Source of the DNA: Sanderia malayensis
Taxonomy: Eukaryota; Cnidaria; Scyphozoa; Semaeostomeae; Pelagiidae
Length of the DNA stretch: 64,000 nt
NCBI GenBank assembly: GCA_013076295.1
Contig: RQOL01000718.1
Location: 434,001-498,000 of the forward strand
Reading direction: 5' to 3'
A model generated the notes under the pieces. It was not told the DNA's origin. It searched no databases and saw only the letters and a list, made by a program, of their open reading frames with translations. The position numbers were made by a program, and so were the translations under genes. Shown here in pieces: positions 1 to 12,880 of this stretch (position 1 is the first letter of the stretch; each line of letters starts with the position of its first letter).

Positions 1-298
1 TCTCACTACGTTTCTCGTCTCACTCACGTTTCTGCGTCAATTTAACGTGAATATTTGCCTGCACGGTGGGTCACGCACAATTTTGTTGAAGACAGTGCAG
101 TGTCATTATGACGTGCCTTGGAAGAAGCCAAACAATGCTACGTTTTGGGAATTCTTTGTGCCGAGAATTAAGCGGTAATAACAAAACAGTGAAGGATTAG
201 ATGTTGACCCGTTGTGCCGGGCTTCACGATGTATGAGCGGATCCCTATATATTAAGATCTCTCCGTGGATTTTTGATTTACTGTTTTTTCCTCCTTAG

Positions 299-1595
299 AA
301 ATCTCCAGTAAAAGAAGGCAGATTTCAAGTTCAGGCGATAAGATGTTGGAAGCTATGCTCTGCGGTAGGAGATTCAAAATGTCTCATTCAGTTAATATTG
401 CCCACTACTGCACACGCTCGGCGCATGTGTGTCGCAATAGTTAATAGTTAATAGTCCTCTCCTCTATTAACTATGGTGTGGCTAGCGAATTTTGATTGCT
501 TGCACGGCTTATTGTTAGAAACTAAAGTATCTAAAATTACGTAATATCTTTTACACAGGCTTCTAAGTCAGGCGGACTAAGTGGTATGAAATTGTCGTTT
601 GAATATCTTTTTGGGAAAGATAAAATGAATGGATTAATATTGACAGTGACCAAGTACGTTGAAAATTGGGTATTGCATCAGCTTGTTAAGCAAGGTTCTT
701 CTTTGTTAATTTACATATTTACCAAATTGACTTAATTAACAAATGTTCTTTTCTGAATAGGGAATTTTGATTAGCATGTGTTTGCAAGGAATTGTCGATG
801 AAATCCTCAGAGAAAAGGAAGGAAAAGCGATACGATTGGTAAGCGTATCCTCTATCATTTTTGTTTACATTTTATTACGTTGCCTGTCCATATACCTATT
901 ATTTATACCAAATTTATAAGTATTTTAACCCAGCTCAGCTTATGTCTTATCGAACCCAAGATAGATTTTTTCCCGTGAATTTAGTTTAATCTCGCCCTTC
1001 CATCGTAATATTTAAGTATCAGCACAGGGCAATTCCAACTTGTCTTTACGTAAAGCCTCCGTTCTCCACCATTCCATTCCCAATTTTCACATTGAATCGT
1101 TCAATGTTTTCTACTGCATCATACTAATCTCACCCTTGCCAAGAAAGACAAACAAATAATCCTGAATCGCAAAACGCGCACTAACATCCACGTCCACGAA
1201 ATATGTTACGAATGGCTGCGAATTTGCATATCTGCTGCTTTTACAGCCGAAAGCCGAAGAAAAAGCGATTCTTCATCAACCTCAAGTCAAGCGTCTTTGA
1301 AAAGTCCGAAGAAACAGTCTCGCTGTCCTGAATGACATCGAGGTTGGTAACATAACATGTGCCTGCTTGACACATCCCAGATTTTAAATGGCCAGCAGGT
1401 TTAACGCCAATGCAACTCATTATCAAGTCGACTTTATCAACAGTTGTATTAATCCAATGTTAGGTTATGTAAACATTGTCCTGTGTGGGTCATTGCCTAA
1501 AGCTAAATGTATCTATTTTTATTCAGGGGAAAACGAAAGAATCTTCGAAAAATAAAAATGAAGTTTTTGAAGACATTGGTGATGACGATTTGTAA
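299..1595 (+). CDS. SNX17: Sorting nexin 17 homologue, C-terminal exons (gene starts outside the window)
   Basis: Four phase-0 exons with good splice sites: 299-364, 559-669, 761-838 and 1527-1595 (stop TAA at 1593-1595). Together they encode 102 residues. Recognisable pieces are RFQVQAIRCWKL, then LSFEYLFGKDKMN, then ISMCLQGIVDEI, and a C-terminus ending FEDIGDDDL. As I recall them, vertebrate SNX17 has the same order: RCWR, a FEYL stretch, MSICLQSMVDEL, and a tail ending FEGIGDEDL. This corresponds to the end of the FERM-like module and the acidic tail. SNX17 is an early-endosome PX-FERM protein that binds NPxY cargo and hands it to the Retriever recycling complex through its C-terminal tail. 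The long serine-rich linker of vertebrate SNX17 is nearly absent here. The PX domain must lie upstream of the window. Identification is from memory of the family, without a search. Confidence 0.85.
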
Positions 1596-4500
1596 GCTTT
1601 GTTATTATTTCAATTGTTCCAATATAATCAGTGGTATAGTAATTAGAAAAAATTAAGTGTACATTTTATTTATATATGTTTCCGTGATGAAGCATCAGTA
1701 TTCTGCTCAGTTTAATTTGCATTTATAGGGTTTTATATTTTGATATTATGTTTTCAAATTTTGCTTGATGTTGTTAAAATGAATATTTTCATTCAGTAAA
1801 ATCGTTCTATTAAAACTAGGCCATTAAAACGAGAAGGGGTAGAAATTCAGAAGCCTTTTGAATGTAGAATTACGTTACAATTACAAATTCTATGATTTTT
1901 TCATTGCTTGGATAAACATGTATTGTAATCATTTCAAATTTCAGACATTTCAATTGAGTTTCATTGCACGTTTTGTAAGAAAGTTTTTTCAGCACAGCTC
2001 AAACTTTTTTAGCAATTCCTCAATTTCAGACTGAAATTCAGGCTTTCTTAACAACAATTGAAAAATAGCACCTATCATAGAAGACAGAAACGTATTGTAT
2101 GATTATGGTATTATGTCGCTGGACACTCGCATTGACGAGGGCAGTGCTGCCAGTGCTTTGTGCTTGCACGGCAATTTCTCTTTGAATTTTAAAGCTTCAG
2201 TACTGAACTTTCTTAATCCTTATCCTTTGATGAGCCAAGTACTGCTTTCGTATAAAGCATTTTCTTATCAAAAAAACCTGTACGGTGTGAATGACTCTAA
2301 AAGTCCATCATTAAGTTGCATTGCCTGGTAGCATCATTCTTTTTAAGACGTGATTTCGGCAGCCCGATCTTATCACATTTCGACTATTCATCTGGCAGGC
2401 ATCAACTATTTGTGCATGAATATGACCCTAAACGTGACTATAACCCTAAATCAAGCCTTTCACCTGTCTCTGACGTTAATCCTGACCCTGCCCGAACAAA
2501 AGTTACAGAAAAATTATGACTAAGTTTTTTTCTTGGATATTACTGAAAGCTAATGACGTGGAGATACAATCGTTGCATGTGCGCAAGCGTTGTAGCTTGT
2601 TCATGATACGAGAGAAACATGGCGTTTTTTATCCTTTCATTGTGATGCCTTGGCTCTATGCTTAATTTTTCAGTTTGTGTTATTTTATCAATTCAATGTA
2701 ATAGATTTCATTGAAAAAATGGTGAATAATAAGTAGCACAATCTTTTTCATCGAATTAAAAAAATTTAAGTAATTTTGCTTGTAATTTGCCTTGTAAATT
2801 TTAGTTTCGAACTTTGTTGATAATAGCTTTTGAGCAAGCATGTAGATGATTTTAGTAAAAACTGGTATAGCATGAGACGATTCCTTTAATTTAAGAGAAG
2901 CCTATTGGAACCGATATTTAACGATTTCTAGGCTTGACGGAAAGTTATTTTGTCAAAATAATGATGTATACAAGATAAATTTAGTGACATGTGAAATACA
3001 GACAAGTATTTCTGCTTGTGTTCTTGTTCGAAATAACCAGTTGCTTTTACACCCAGGTGCCTTTAAATGCAAGCTTAGAAAACTACTGTGCAAGTAATAA
3101 GATACAAGTTAACACTTTATAAAATTTATAAATTTGCTTCCCTACTGGCTCATACAAAATATATTTTATGAATAAGAAAGTTCATTTATTTAAGTACGCC
3201 ATGCTGAAATGTCAGTTCTTCATTTTAGAATCATGCTTATATGGATAATAATTATATAAGCTTGATTATAAACTTTGTTCCCCTGGCTTTCGACTACACT
3301 ACATACATCAGTAAAGCCCAACTTTGAAGGAAAACAGAAATTTGTTTGAGATAACGAGAAATCAAAGCCTCCGCTTGCATATATCACACAGAAAGTTAAA
3401 TCACGAAAACCTCGGAACGTTTATTACATTTTTCGGGCAAAAAGTATGGGTGGCGAGAAAAAGGTTTAGGTTAAAAACTGCTCCGTTCGAATAAATTTCA
3501 TCAAGGATAAACGACGATATTGTGATAAAAAATTCATCTTAAAAAGATTAGAATTGGAAAATAAGCCTAATGCAGCTGAAAATGACTTCACGAAGAAACA
3601 CTAATTAGTACTCACATTATTTCTTTTTTCACGTTTCCTGCTTGGGAAATAAAAACAAATAGCTAACATAAACAAAAGAGCAGGAGATAACTAAATTCTC
3701 AAGAAAACTGTTCTCTTGAATTGACATGGCAATTTCCTCAAGATTAACATATAGTAATAATATGCCTTAAAATTTTAAACATCATTTGCAAAGCTAAACC
3801 AATAAATTACAGTTCTGTTTGTCTATTGCACTAAATGATGAATTAACAGGGCAAAAAGAAAATATGGTAGATGTCTTTAAATTAATTACCATGAGACATA
3901 AGTAGTGAATATTGAAACGAGTTATTAGGAGCATAGCACGTACAGTTGAATGATCGAAGAAAAAGGGTTGAGAAACAGCGTACGTTTTTCAGGTTTTAAT
4001 TAGTGCACGTTTTGTACTCATTCATTCTTGGTTGAATCTCGTTGATTAATCTCTACTATCAGTGATCCATCAATTGCTGATAGAAATTCATAAAATCCAA
4101 GAGTGAATAATGAGTGTGGGTCGGGCACAATGTCGCTCGAGTTACATTTAAGCGCACTATCGAGGTATGATATTGCGATTGAATAACTGTTGTCTCTGAC
4201 TGCAAAAAATTCTAGATTAATGGCATGGCTTGGCCTAAAATTGGGAAAGTTTGATCCCAGAAACTTTCTAAAATACCAAGTTTACGAAAGTTTATTCGTT
4301 GCTTTGTTTGTATCAAATTGAATGAAAATAGAAAGAAACTTCAAATTAAATAGCAATCAATTTCGTGCAAAGTTCGTGATTTTTACTTAAAGGTCTAAGT
4401 CTATTCTCGCAAAATCTCCAGTTTCGCTTCTTGTGCGAAAGTTAATTCCGAACATTTCGCGGTTTTCTCAATATGTAAAACATTTCCTTTCTTGCTATGT

Positions 4501-4865
4501 GTAATATGTAAAACTTTCTTTCCTTAAAGTATGCAAGAAAGCATACAGAAGAAACTAGCTGTAAGTGACTACAGACACTAACATACAAGTAACTACAGAG
4601 GATTTCAGGTCTTGCAAGCAATAACTATGTACTGATAAGTACATATAAATACATAAATGTGCGCTTTAAAACCAAACGTTGGCAGTTTGATTGAGACTGC
4701 ATTGCTTGATGAAATTTTGTACCAATTAACTCAATTCAATTCATATCAAGCAATTCAGTGACGTTCAAAGTCCCTATTGACAATAGAAAAGCTATTCTAT
4801 GACACGAACAAGTGCTCAGGGTATTATTGCTTTGCATTTGTTTATCTATGCATATTAAACCACGT
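1596..4865. other. Gene-free AT-rich stretch downstream of SNX17
   Basis: No convincing coding exon, RNA gene or complete mobile element was found here. Short open frames at 2095-2519 and 4736-4986 lack splice context and family resemblance. It contains the SNX17 3' UTR and then intergenic DNA up to the point where similarity to the second duplicate copy begins. Confidence 0.5.
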
Positions 4866-7309
4866 GGGAATGGTAAGACAATTAGACATATGGCACAAGA
4901 AAATGATATCAAATGAAAACGTCGCAAATGAAAAACCATGCCTTGTTTGGATATCCTTTTCCATTTTCTTGCTAAACAAATCATAGTAAATTAGGCAAAC
5001 TAAAGATTGCGAAACCCGAAAAGGGGAAAACAGAGATGGATGGGACTAAATTAGTAAGACTGCTCTAATTTGTATAAAAAGGCTTGTCAACAAGTCGGCA
5101 GATAATTAGGTAACGGTGGCAATAAAAGATTGTAAATAAATATGTATGCAGTTTTTGCAATCACACGCAAAATAAAACAAAATCAAATGTTCGCAGTTGT
5201 TTGAGAAAAAACAATGATTAATAATTGAGTACATGTCAGGTCTTTTGATGATATCTTCAATAAATATCAACGCATCCGCGCATAGCTAATGAGGTTGAAA
5301 AGAGGGACGATAAATTCGTCGCCAATTGCTTGTTTAGGCTCAATAGAGAGCAGTTCTGTTGAAGACCAGAGGTCGTGGAAAAAGAAAGAAAATAAGAAAG
5401 GAAAGAGACATTCACGGTCTGTATCATGTGCTCTTTATTTCATGCAGCCAATGCTGTCCTTATTTATGCTATAAAATTTAGGGCATTGCGATCTTTACAG
5501 CCGATACAATCGTCTCTTTCATTTTGGCTGCATAAGCCGCCCATTTGTAAACGCGGTCAGCCATTTATAGTGATGTTTTTTGGAATTTCCATTGCATGCT
5601 TTTATTTTATAGCTTGATATTCGCATTATTTTGTACCCTGTGGTCAACTGTGCAGGTCCAATTCCCTTCAGCTGGGATTATGGATACACGCTGTTATAAG
5701 AACTTAGTTTTTATACTGAGACTCAAATCCTCGAAGAATAGCTAATGCAAAAATAAAGCTAGGCTGAAGCGCCAAGATGTTTTGCTTATCTGAGTCCTCT
5801 TATGAAGCAAAAAAAGAGCCAGTTGATAATTTTAGGCTCGAAATCGAAAATTGTCGAGAATATTGAGCCCTGTCAACAAAGTTAGTATTCTTGTAAATAA
5901 GTGATCATCCTAATAAAGTTAACCTATTATGTATATCCATACAAGCCATGGCAGATTTTCTTCGGCGACGCAAACCTTCGACCAACAAAAACAACCGACG
6001 ATATGTAATCATAATTCGCACTGCGACAAGTTAAACAAACATACTCCCACGAAAAAAACAAAAACTTCTTGGTTTTGTGAAGAGAGCTCTCGAAACTATG
6101 TCTAAAAGATTTTCTATGTCTATGTCTCGAAACTTATTTGGGTGAAAATATTGTTTCGACGGGGAAGAGCCTTGTTTGTGGAAAGAAACCATTTATCTGC
6201 GCTTTTATCAAGTGCTGCAGCTTGTTGTTTGCATCTCTTGTCTTACATTGGCAAGTAAAAGATTAATTCAAACGAATTTTTATTGCGTTAGCATAGTTTG
6301 GGTTGCTTTTAGCCATTATCAATAGAAGGGCTATGTTTCAGCAGTCATAGTCAAGAGACACGTTTTGTATCAAAAAGTGCTTTATAAGAAAGTACAAAAG
6401 TATAATGGTAATATAACCAAGAAATAAAAATTGTCAGATACGGTACCAGAAAGTAGATAACAGTTTCGTATTTTTTAATTCGCGGAAATTGGAAGCAGGA
6501 CAAAGGTTGTGTCATTGCGAAGCAACGAAGGAGCGATGCTTCATATTCTGAATTCGGGGACTTTACCCATTGTCGTTACAATAAAATACAAAGAAACAGC
6601 ACTGAACAGCTTGTGGAAATTATACGAAACCCAGTGCAGTTTACGCAAAATCACATGCCACTCACATGGGTCAAGGCAGTTCCGCATAGGTGGGTGGTGA
6701 GGAAGTACAAATGCTACAGCTTATTTGTTCACTCTTGTTTTGAATTACCAAGAAATTTTATCGAAAAACGAGAAGGTGCCTTGCAGCAACAAAACTAGGC
6801 CTATATACAAATTTTGGAAGGCAAGAAAAAGGAATTGAAAAAGGTGACATGCTTTTTAAACTTGTCTGTGTAAACTGATATATTAATACTACTGTGTATT
6901 TCTGAATTGTATAATGAACTAAAAATAACAACTTACCTAAAGCGTTGCTCTTGTTTGCTTCAAAGAAGTCAAAGAAGACAAGATATTACTTTGATTTCCT
7001 TCACTGGGCGACTTCTTTCTTTTGTTTCTTGCAAAATAGTCCAATCATTTTCTGGAGAAGAGAAATACTTTTTTGTAAGATATTGTAATGGGAAATTATT
7101 TAGCATATTGTATTAATGTTTATTGCTTCATTACTTTCATGTATTTTAATATTTTTCCATTTGGGTGCTAATTTGAAGCGTTGCCATTTGATTATGGTTG
7201 CCGAACTGTAGCAATATTCAATAATTTTGTATTCATATCTCAATAAATTCGGCAACCATATCCATACATATAACAAACATATAAATTTTCCCTAAGATTA
7301 ATTCACAAA
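4866..7309. other. 5' flank of oxidoreductase A, no gene seen
   Basis: This is non-coding sequence shared with copy B (23094-25272), apart from an A-only stretch of about 690 bp at 6255-6943. A TATAAA box lies at 7280-7285, 25 bases before the start codon at 7310. The equivalent place in copy B is altered and has no TATAAA. Whether this box acts as a promoter is unknown. Confidence 0.4.
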
Positions 7310-10300
7310 ATGCGACTGCGGATCATTTTTCTTCTCGCTGTTTTGGTTTATGTGCAGCATGCAATGGCCAGAAGCAAACGACAAAACAAGTATGGTACAT
7401 TCTATTACATTTTAAAACCCGCTTATCATATTTACTCGATTGAGCGCCGCCCCCGTATGAGATCCCCCCGAATGAGCGCCGCATTTGAGACAAATAAAGT
7501 TAAAGAGCGCCGCCCCCGAATGAGTGCCGCAGTTATCTTTTTATAAATGCAGTGCTTAATCGAAAAACCGTTAGAATCGTTAGAATCAAACAGGAACAAC
7601 CTCTAATCGAAGAGGAACAACCAGAATCTCCGATAAAGAATACGACAGTGACATGGTCATTTTATGAACCTTTATTTTCAAACACTTTTGCTTTGCTGCT
7701 AAAAGAATGTTTAAAACTTATTTCTTTAATTAAAAAATGACAGGGTTTTTAAAAATTGCCGCCCCCGTAAAAGCGCCGCATCAGAAGTACCGGAAATTAA
7801 AGGAGCGCCGCGGCGCTCCCTCAAGTAAATACGGTATTTGTGACTTTTTATCACCAGTACAGCACATGTATGAAAAAATAACTAAACTCTTTTCATTTTT
7901 ATCATTGAACTCAAATGAAATTCATTCAACTATTGATGAAACAACTTCGACCAAGCGCGCACATTTTCTCGTTTGGAGACTGGGTCGAGAATTGGGGTGC
8001 AAAAAGATTTCTTGCATTGTTGTGGCAACCACAAAACCTTTTGAAATACATTTTGAATCTCGCAATTTGTCTGAGTTACTGGTGATACATCTTTGATTAT
8101 CCCATTCATTGGGACTTGTTATCTGGGGACAGTTTTTTGAGCTCTTAAAATATCTTCAGATATCGATCTGAGTAACATTACAATATTGATAGTCTTGGGA
8201 TTATTTATTTTTATTTCATTTTACTTTTGTCCATTTATACGAGCCGCTTTACTGATTTTTTGAAAGTTATGGTCATCACAACCATGGACCTGGCTATATC
8301 AACGGTCCGCGCGGTTTACGTGACAGAATCGCGATCGTTGGCGGCGGCTCGGCGGGTGTTCACATGGCCTACATGCTGAAGAAGAAAGGTTTTACTGATG
8401 TAACCATACTGGAGAAGAGAAGAAGAGCTGGCGGCAAATCGTACACTCTGCACTATCGAGGGGCACCGCACGAAATGGGAACGTGTTATCTTGCACCGGA
8501 TTACGAAGAAAACATCATTGCGTTGATGAGAGAATTCACTTCAGAACAGCTGGTCCATCTACCATCAGCCTCGATTTGGGTTGACAAGTTCAAAATGCCG
8601 CTGACCTATCAACAGTACGTGGGTGGAGAGTCCATGCGCAATTTCAACACCACAAACCCGATACAAGCGCTCAAAATGCTCGTTGGAGCCATGATGAAAT
8701 ACAACAAACTGCACCAACGTCTTTTTGGCAACTACACTGGAGAACTGATGCCTAGGCCATCCGAAGCGGTGCTGCACGAGATTCGTGGCACGTTCATGGA
8801 TTTTCTGAAAAGAAACGGTCTGGCGTCACTTCAGCCAATCTTTCTCGCCTGTCACACGATGCAAGGTTATGGACACCTGGACGAGGTTGCAGCTTTGTAT
8901 GGCCTCATATGGAATACACCGAAACTCGTCAATGGGCTACTAAAACGAATGTATAAACAAATGGACACGGGTACAAAACAATTTTGCTACAAGTCTATAA
9001 GCTAAGATCTCCACCCTCTCCTATATTACAAATCTTTCATTATAAAGAACTACATACATCTAAACTATTGAGTTGCTTTATTATTTTAAGGGTATACAAA
9101 ACACCTGCAAGCGAACTACATTTAAATTCTCTTTGCAGTTGATTGTATGGGATGGGAATAAAAATTACAATCATAGAAAGACAATCGAAATTCAGTTTTG
9201 CATTTTTATTTTACAGGCTTGTATATGTTGAAACATGGCTTCCAGGGACTTTGGGAGGCCATGATACAAAAAGCAGGCCTTCACATTGAATACGATGTCA
9301 ACATCCAACACGTGTACAGAAACAGGCGTGGCACGTGGCTTTGCACAAAATTTCATCGCGAATGCGAGTTCTACAAGTTCGTGATGTGGAGTCCTGAATT
9401 GAAACAGAGTCTGGGGAAGTTTCACGAACCGCACGAAGAGGAAGTAGACATATTCATGCGCATGCGCCCCGTTTACTTCTCCACGTCATTGATCGACACA
9501 CACAATGTTCAACGAGGCCTCACTTCAATTGATTACATGTTCAGCAATGTGCTTGCCAAACGTGAACACAGCGTATGGGCACAGAGGGAATCGTACGCCG
9601 CTTTGCGTGGATTCAACGGAACCGCCTATCAGAATGGATCCTATCCAACCGGTAAGTAAGAAGTCGATATAACAAGCCGACCGAAGGAAGATCCTTTAAA
9701 ATGTTTCATATCATAATGTAACCCTATTATTTAGAACTTCATTATGCACTCTGGCTTCTGCCCTTCATATTTGCAATGGGATTTCATTTCTTATTTTTTA
9801 TTTAACTCATTAATCAAGACTGAATTAAAAATCTTTTTAAAATAGTTCAGGTTCGGGTCTTTGGACCCTTTTGCAAAACATTGCTTTATTCGAATGTCCA
9901 AAGTCAAACTGAAATGTCACAAATGAAAAGGGTAACCATCTTTATCTAGAAGTAATTCAACCAAAAAAGTTGAGAAATAAAATAGTTGCTCAAGATATTG
10001 AGGTGTTTAATCCAGTTATCAAGATGCCATAAACTAGCATGTAATTGAAGTTCTCTAAAAACATTTCAATACAGGCAATGATGGCAGGAGCTTGCGTACA
10101 ACAGTTGGATATCAATATGGAAAGACGAAGCCAACACGCACTCAGCTGCGCTCAATCATGAAAACGGCCCTGCAAAAAATGGGCGCCACGTACGTCAAAA
10201 TTCGTCAAGTGTATCCATGGAGATATTTCCCGCGCTTCAACCCCGCAGACACACGTAGTGGAATCCTTTGGGACATTGTGGACATGCAAGGGAAGCACGG

Positions 10301-10403
10301 AATGTGGTACATTGGTTCATCAGTGATTTTCGAATCTGTGAAAAGCGTTGTCGAATACAATGAACTGTTGATTAGCAAGATGCGGCCCCCGTGTCGCAAA
10401 TGA
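7310..10403 (+). CDS. Secreted FAD-dependent (amine-oxidase-like) oxidoreductase, copy A
   Basis: Four exons: 7310-7389, 8267-8970, 9217-9651 and 10075-10403. Their phases agree (2, 1, 1) and give 515 residues. Exon 1 is a signal peptide (MRLRIIFLLAVLVYVQHAMA) followed by a short basic stretch, so the product should enter the secretory pathway. Exon 2 opens with the dinucleotide-binding fingerprint IAIVGGGSAGVHMAYML, an acidic strand end (LEK), and then AGGKSY, typical of FAD-binding flavoproteins of the amine oxidase or protoporphyrinogen oxidase superfamily. Exon 3 carries YMLKHGFQGLWEAM, and exon 4 ends with WYIGSSVIFESVKSVVEYN, which resembles the C-terminal FAD-contact region. The substrate cannot be told. 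The exon 1 donor (AA then GTATGG) is weak, so the signal-peptide join is the least certain part. AATAAA follows the stop within about 40 bases. The gene converges on the WD40 fragment at 14097. Confidence 0.78.
7424..7838. mobile_element. MITE-like element with GCGCCGC-rich ends in intron 1 of oxidoreductase A
   Basis: The left end reads ATTTACTCGATTGAGCGCC and the right end is its imperfect reverse complement (GGCGCTCCCTCAAGTAAAT). Several internal GAGCGCCGCCCCCG units lie in between. Copy B has the same element at 25391-25724, so it was present before the duplication. I see no transposase in it, and the family was not determined. Confidence 0.55.
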
Positions 10404-11930
10404 ACAAATGAACATCACATCACAAATCGCAAATAAATAGCTGCAAATAGTTGTAATAATCATCACAAATAAATAGTTGCATGATGATTTTAGTTTAATT
10501 GTAGCTTTTAGATTTTAATTGACAATAATGAGAACCCAAACATGTCTCACAACCATTGTGTATAATGCTCCAAATACTTTTGTGCGTAGAGTAAAATTCA
10601 GTTGACTTTTTGCCCATGCGATGCGTACAATAAACCTTCCCTCACCCTATAACTCATGTGCCGTGCGTTGCCTTCTCAATTAGGCGCTTATTAATTCTAC
10701 CAATTTAAAGGAAGACCTTTGAAAGAGGGGGAAAATTTATGACTCAGAGGGATTGTGGATCGAGCCCCCTGTAATAAATTAGGTGATACCGCTTTAATTC
10801 TTCAGTTCAACTTTATGTTGGCCTGAAAATAATATGCCAAAATATGAACGTCGACGTTGGAAAAGGGAGACATCATCGTTTCTTGTACAACTGCAATAAT
10901 TAACTGCATCAAGATGTTTAAAAAAGAAAGACCACTTTGCAAATTGTAAACAAAATGTCTGATCAGTTTTTGTTGTGCCGCAGAATTAATGTCGTCTGTA
11001 ATGCATTGCATACAGTACTAAAACTAGTATACAGACGATATACCAAACCTTGCTTATTATTACACTGCATGGCAGAATAAATGTAGAAATTAAAGTACCA
11101 ACCTTAGGCCTGTTTGTCTCCGTTGCCACTGTTATTTGCAACAACCACAACGCATCTCATTTGGACAAACATCTTGAATTGAAAGCAATCAGTCCTTTGT
11201 TTCAAATGGTATGGTGTCAAAACTTTTTGTAACAATAATATAAAACTATTCATTTGGGAAGAAAATTTTCCTGCGTTTTATTCCCTGTTCTCCTAAAAAA
11301 ATTTGTCAAACTTCATTGAAAAATACATCTAATATAATTTGCAGCCGTCAATTAGATATACAGTGAACAACCTGAGGATAACGTGGCTATTAAAAAAATA
11401 TGTGGCCATTTTCGTAAATAATGTGATAATACAAGACGTGTGTGAAAAATGATTACAAACGAAGTGAATAAGTTATCACCAATAGATTCTGAAAATTATT
11501 ATAAAAACTACCTGTTAGCATTTTAAAATGAGAACAGACTAAACAAGCACACGTACAGGCTCCAAAATTTATTAAATTACAATTATCAATATTTCTGCGT
11601 ATAAAAATGAGAGGGCACCTGGGCCTGGGTCAAGTAGGCACGCGACACGTGGACTCGAACCCTGATCAACTCGAACATAAAGAATTCATTAAAAAGAGCG
11701 TTGGATTAAGATAATAAAAATGGGAACCATATAGGAGACATACGGGAATAATTGAAAGAGCATTTTGTAAGTAGCCTGCGCGCAGAAGGACAGAAATTAG
11801 GCACATAAGGGAAAAGGGCTTATTGAGAAATAGTGGTTGTGGTTGTGCGGATGGAATGCACCGTCTGGTGTAGAAGCTCAAAAGAAACACAAAGTCAAAG
11901 TACAATGTTTTCCCCACTCACAATCATCTA
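10404..11930. other. Convergent intergenic region A, no gene seen
   Basis: The 3' UTR of oxidoreductase A contains AATAAA motifs just after the stop and again near 10627. The rest is shared with copy B and shows no coding exon. Short open frames at 10802-11232 are not conserved as protein between the two copies. Confidence 0.5.
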
Positions 11931-12093
11931 CAGTGAAATTCCGATAACTCGAGAGCCTTGGATAACTCGAGAGCCTTGGATAACTCGTATCCATTCGTAT
12001 TCCCTTGAACGCTTTGTTAGTACTTTGTAGCCCTCAATAACTCGAACCATTTTCATTGGTGCCTTAAGGATTCGAGTTATCGAGATTTTACTG
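11931..12093. mobile_element. Pogo/Tigger-like MITE, copy A
   Basis: Ends are CAGTGAAATTCCGATAACTC on the left and the near reverse complement GAGTTATCGAGATTTTACTG on the right, the CAGT...ACTG type typical of pogo/Tigger elements of the Tc1/mariner group. TA lies on the left flank. It is present in both duplicates (B: 41443-41587). Copy A has one extra 18-bp unit (CGAGAGCCTTGGATAACT). Confidence 0.7.
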
Positions 12094-12109
12094 TTCTCGC
12101 ATGCACATA

Positions 12110-12878
12110 TTAATCCCCAAAAATTTCGGACGGTTTAATTTTCGGACAAATATACAGTCCGAAAATTTAACCGTCCGAAATTTTTAGCATCCGAAAATTT
12201 TATCGTCCGAAAATTTTACTGCCAATAAACTATATATAAAAGTTGCGAAGTATATTTCTTTATACTTCCGATATGTTTTATTGACCAAGCAAAAAGTTGG
12301 AAAGTGACTGCTATGTCCTGTACATGTAGAAACGAAATAGAAATAGCAAGAAAGTGTGAAAATATTGGTTTTGTTAGCTATCACTTAAAAATGCATGCTG
12401 GGTGTGGTCAAACAAAAAACTCCATAACAGAGTCAACGTTTCGTTCAGGCATCCAATACGAATATATATAGCAGGATTCTTCTCATAATTTGACTAGCTT
12501 GATTGATTTTCGTCGTCAATATGATCATCATCAAACATGATTAGCAGCAGCTCAGCTTCCTCTGAGTTCTCTGATTCATTTCCTTTTGTGTTTGGAAATG
12601 GTTCATCTGAGAATTCCCCTGTTTCATTGTCAGGACTTTCCTCGATTTTGATACCAACTAGAACTGTATTCATGTACTCAATCATTAGTGTTGTGTGTTT
12701 TGTTGAAGATCTCATTGTTATGTTGTGTTATGAACTTTGAAGATACTATCCGAAAGTCTTTCGAGTCTCTTTACATTTTGTCCGAAATTGTCCGAAATCA
12801 GGATTTTTCAGTCCGAAATTTTCTGTCCGAAAATTAAACGTCCGAAATTAAACCGTCCGAAATTTTTGGGGATTAATG
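12110..12878. mobile_element. 769-bp MITE with TA target duplication, absent from copy B
   Basis: The terminal inverted repeat begins TTAATCCCCAAAAATTTCGG and is almost perfect over about 38 bases at both ends. TA dinucleotides flank it at 12108-12109 and 12879-12880. The matching place in copy B (near 41600) reads GCACATACGTG with a single TA, an exact empty site. TA duplication and long TIRs suggest a non-autonomous Tc1/mariner-type element. Motif TCCGAAA recurs many times near both ends. An acidic - strand open frame inside (12494-12715) has no recognisable function. Confidence 0.88.
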
Positions 12879-12880
12879 TA

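Noticed and set aside
2095..2519. Two overlapping + strand ORFs of 78 and 67 codons
   Set aside because: No family resemblance, no splice sites, not conserved elsewhere in the window.
5289..5617. ORF repeated in both duplicates (5289-5474, 23307-23624)
   Set aside because: Conserved only because the DNA is duplicated; reading frames diverge and differences are not synonymous-biased.
12494..12715. Acidic - strand ORF inside the TA MITE
   Set aside because: Low-complexity, 73 codons, no relation to any transposase and no splice context.
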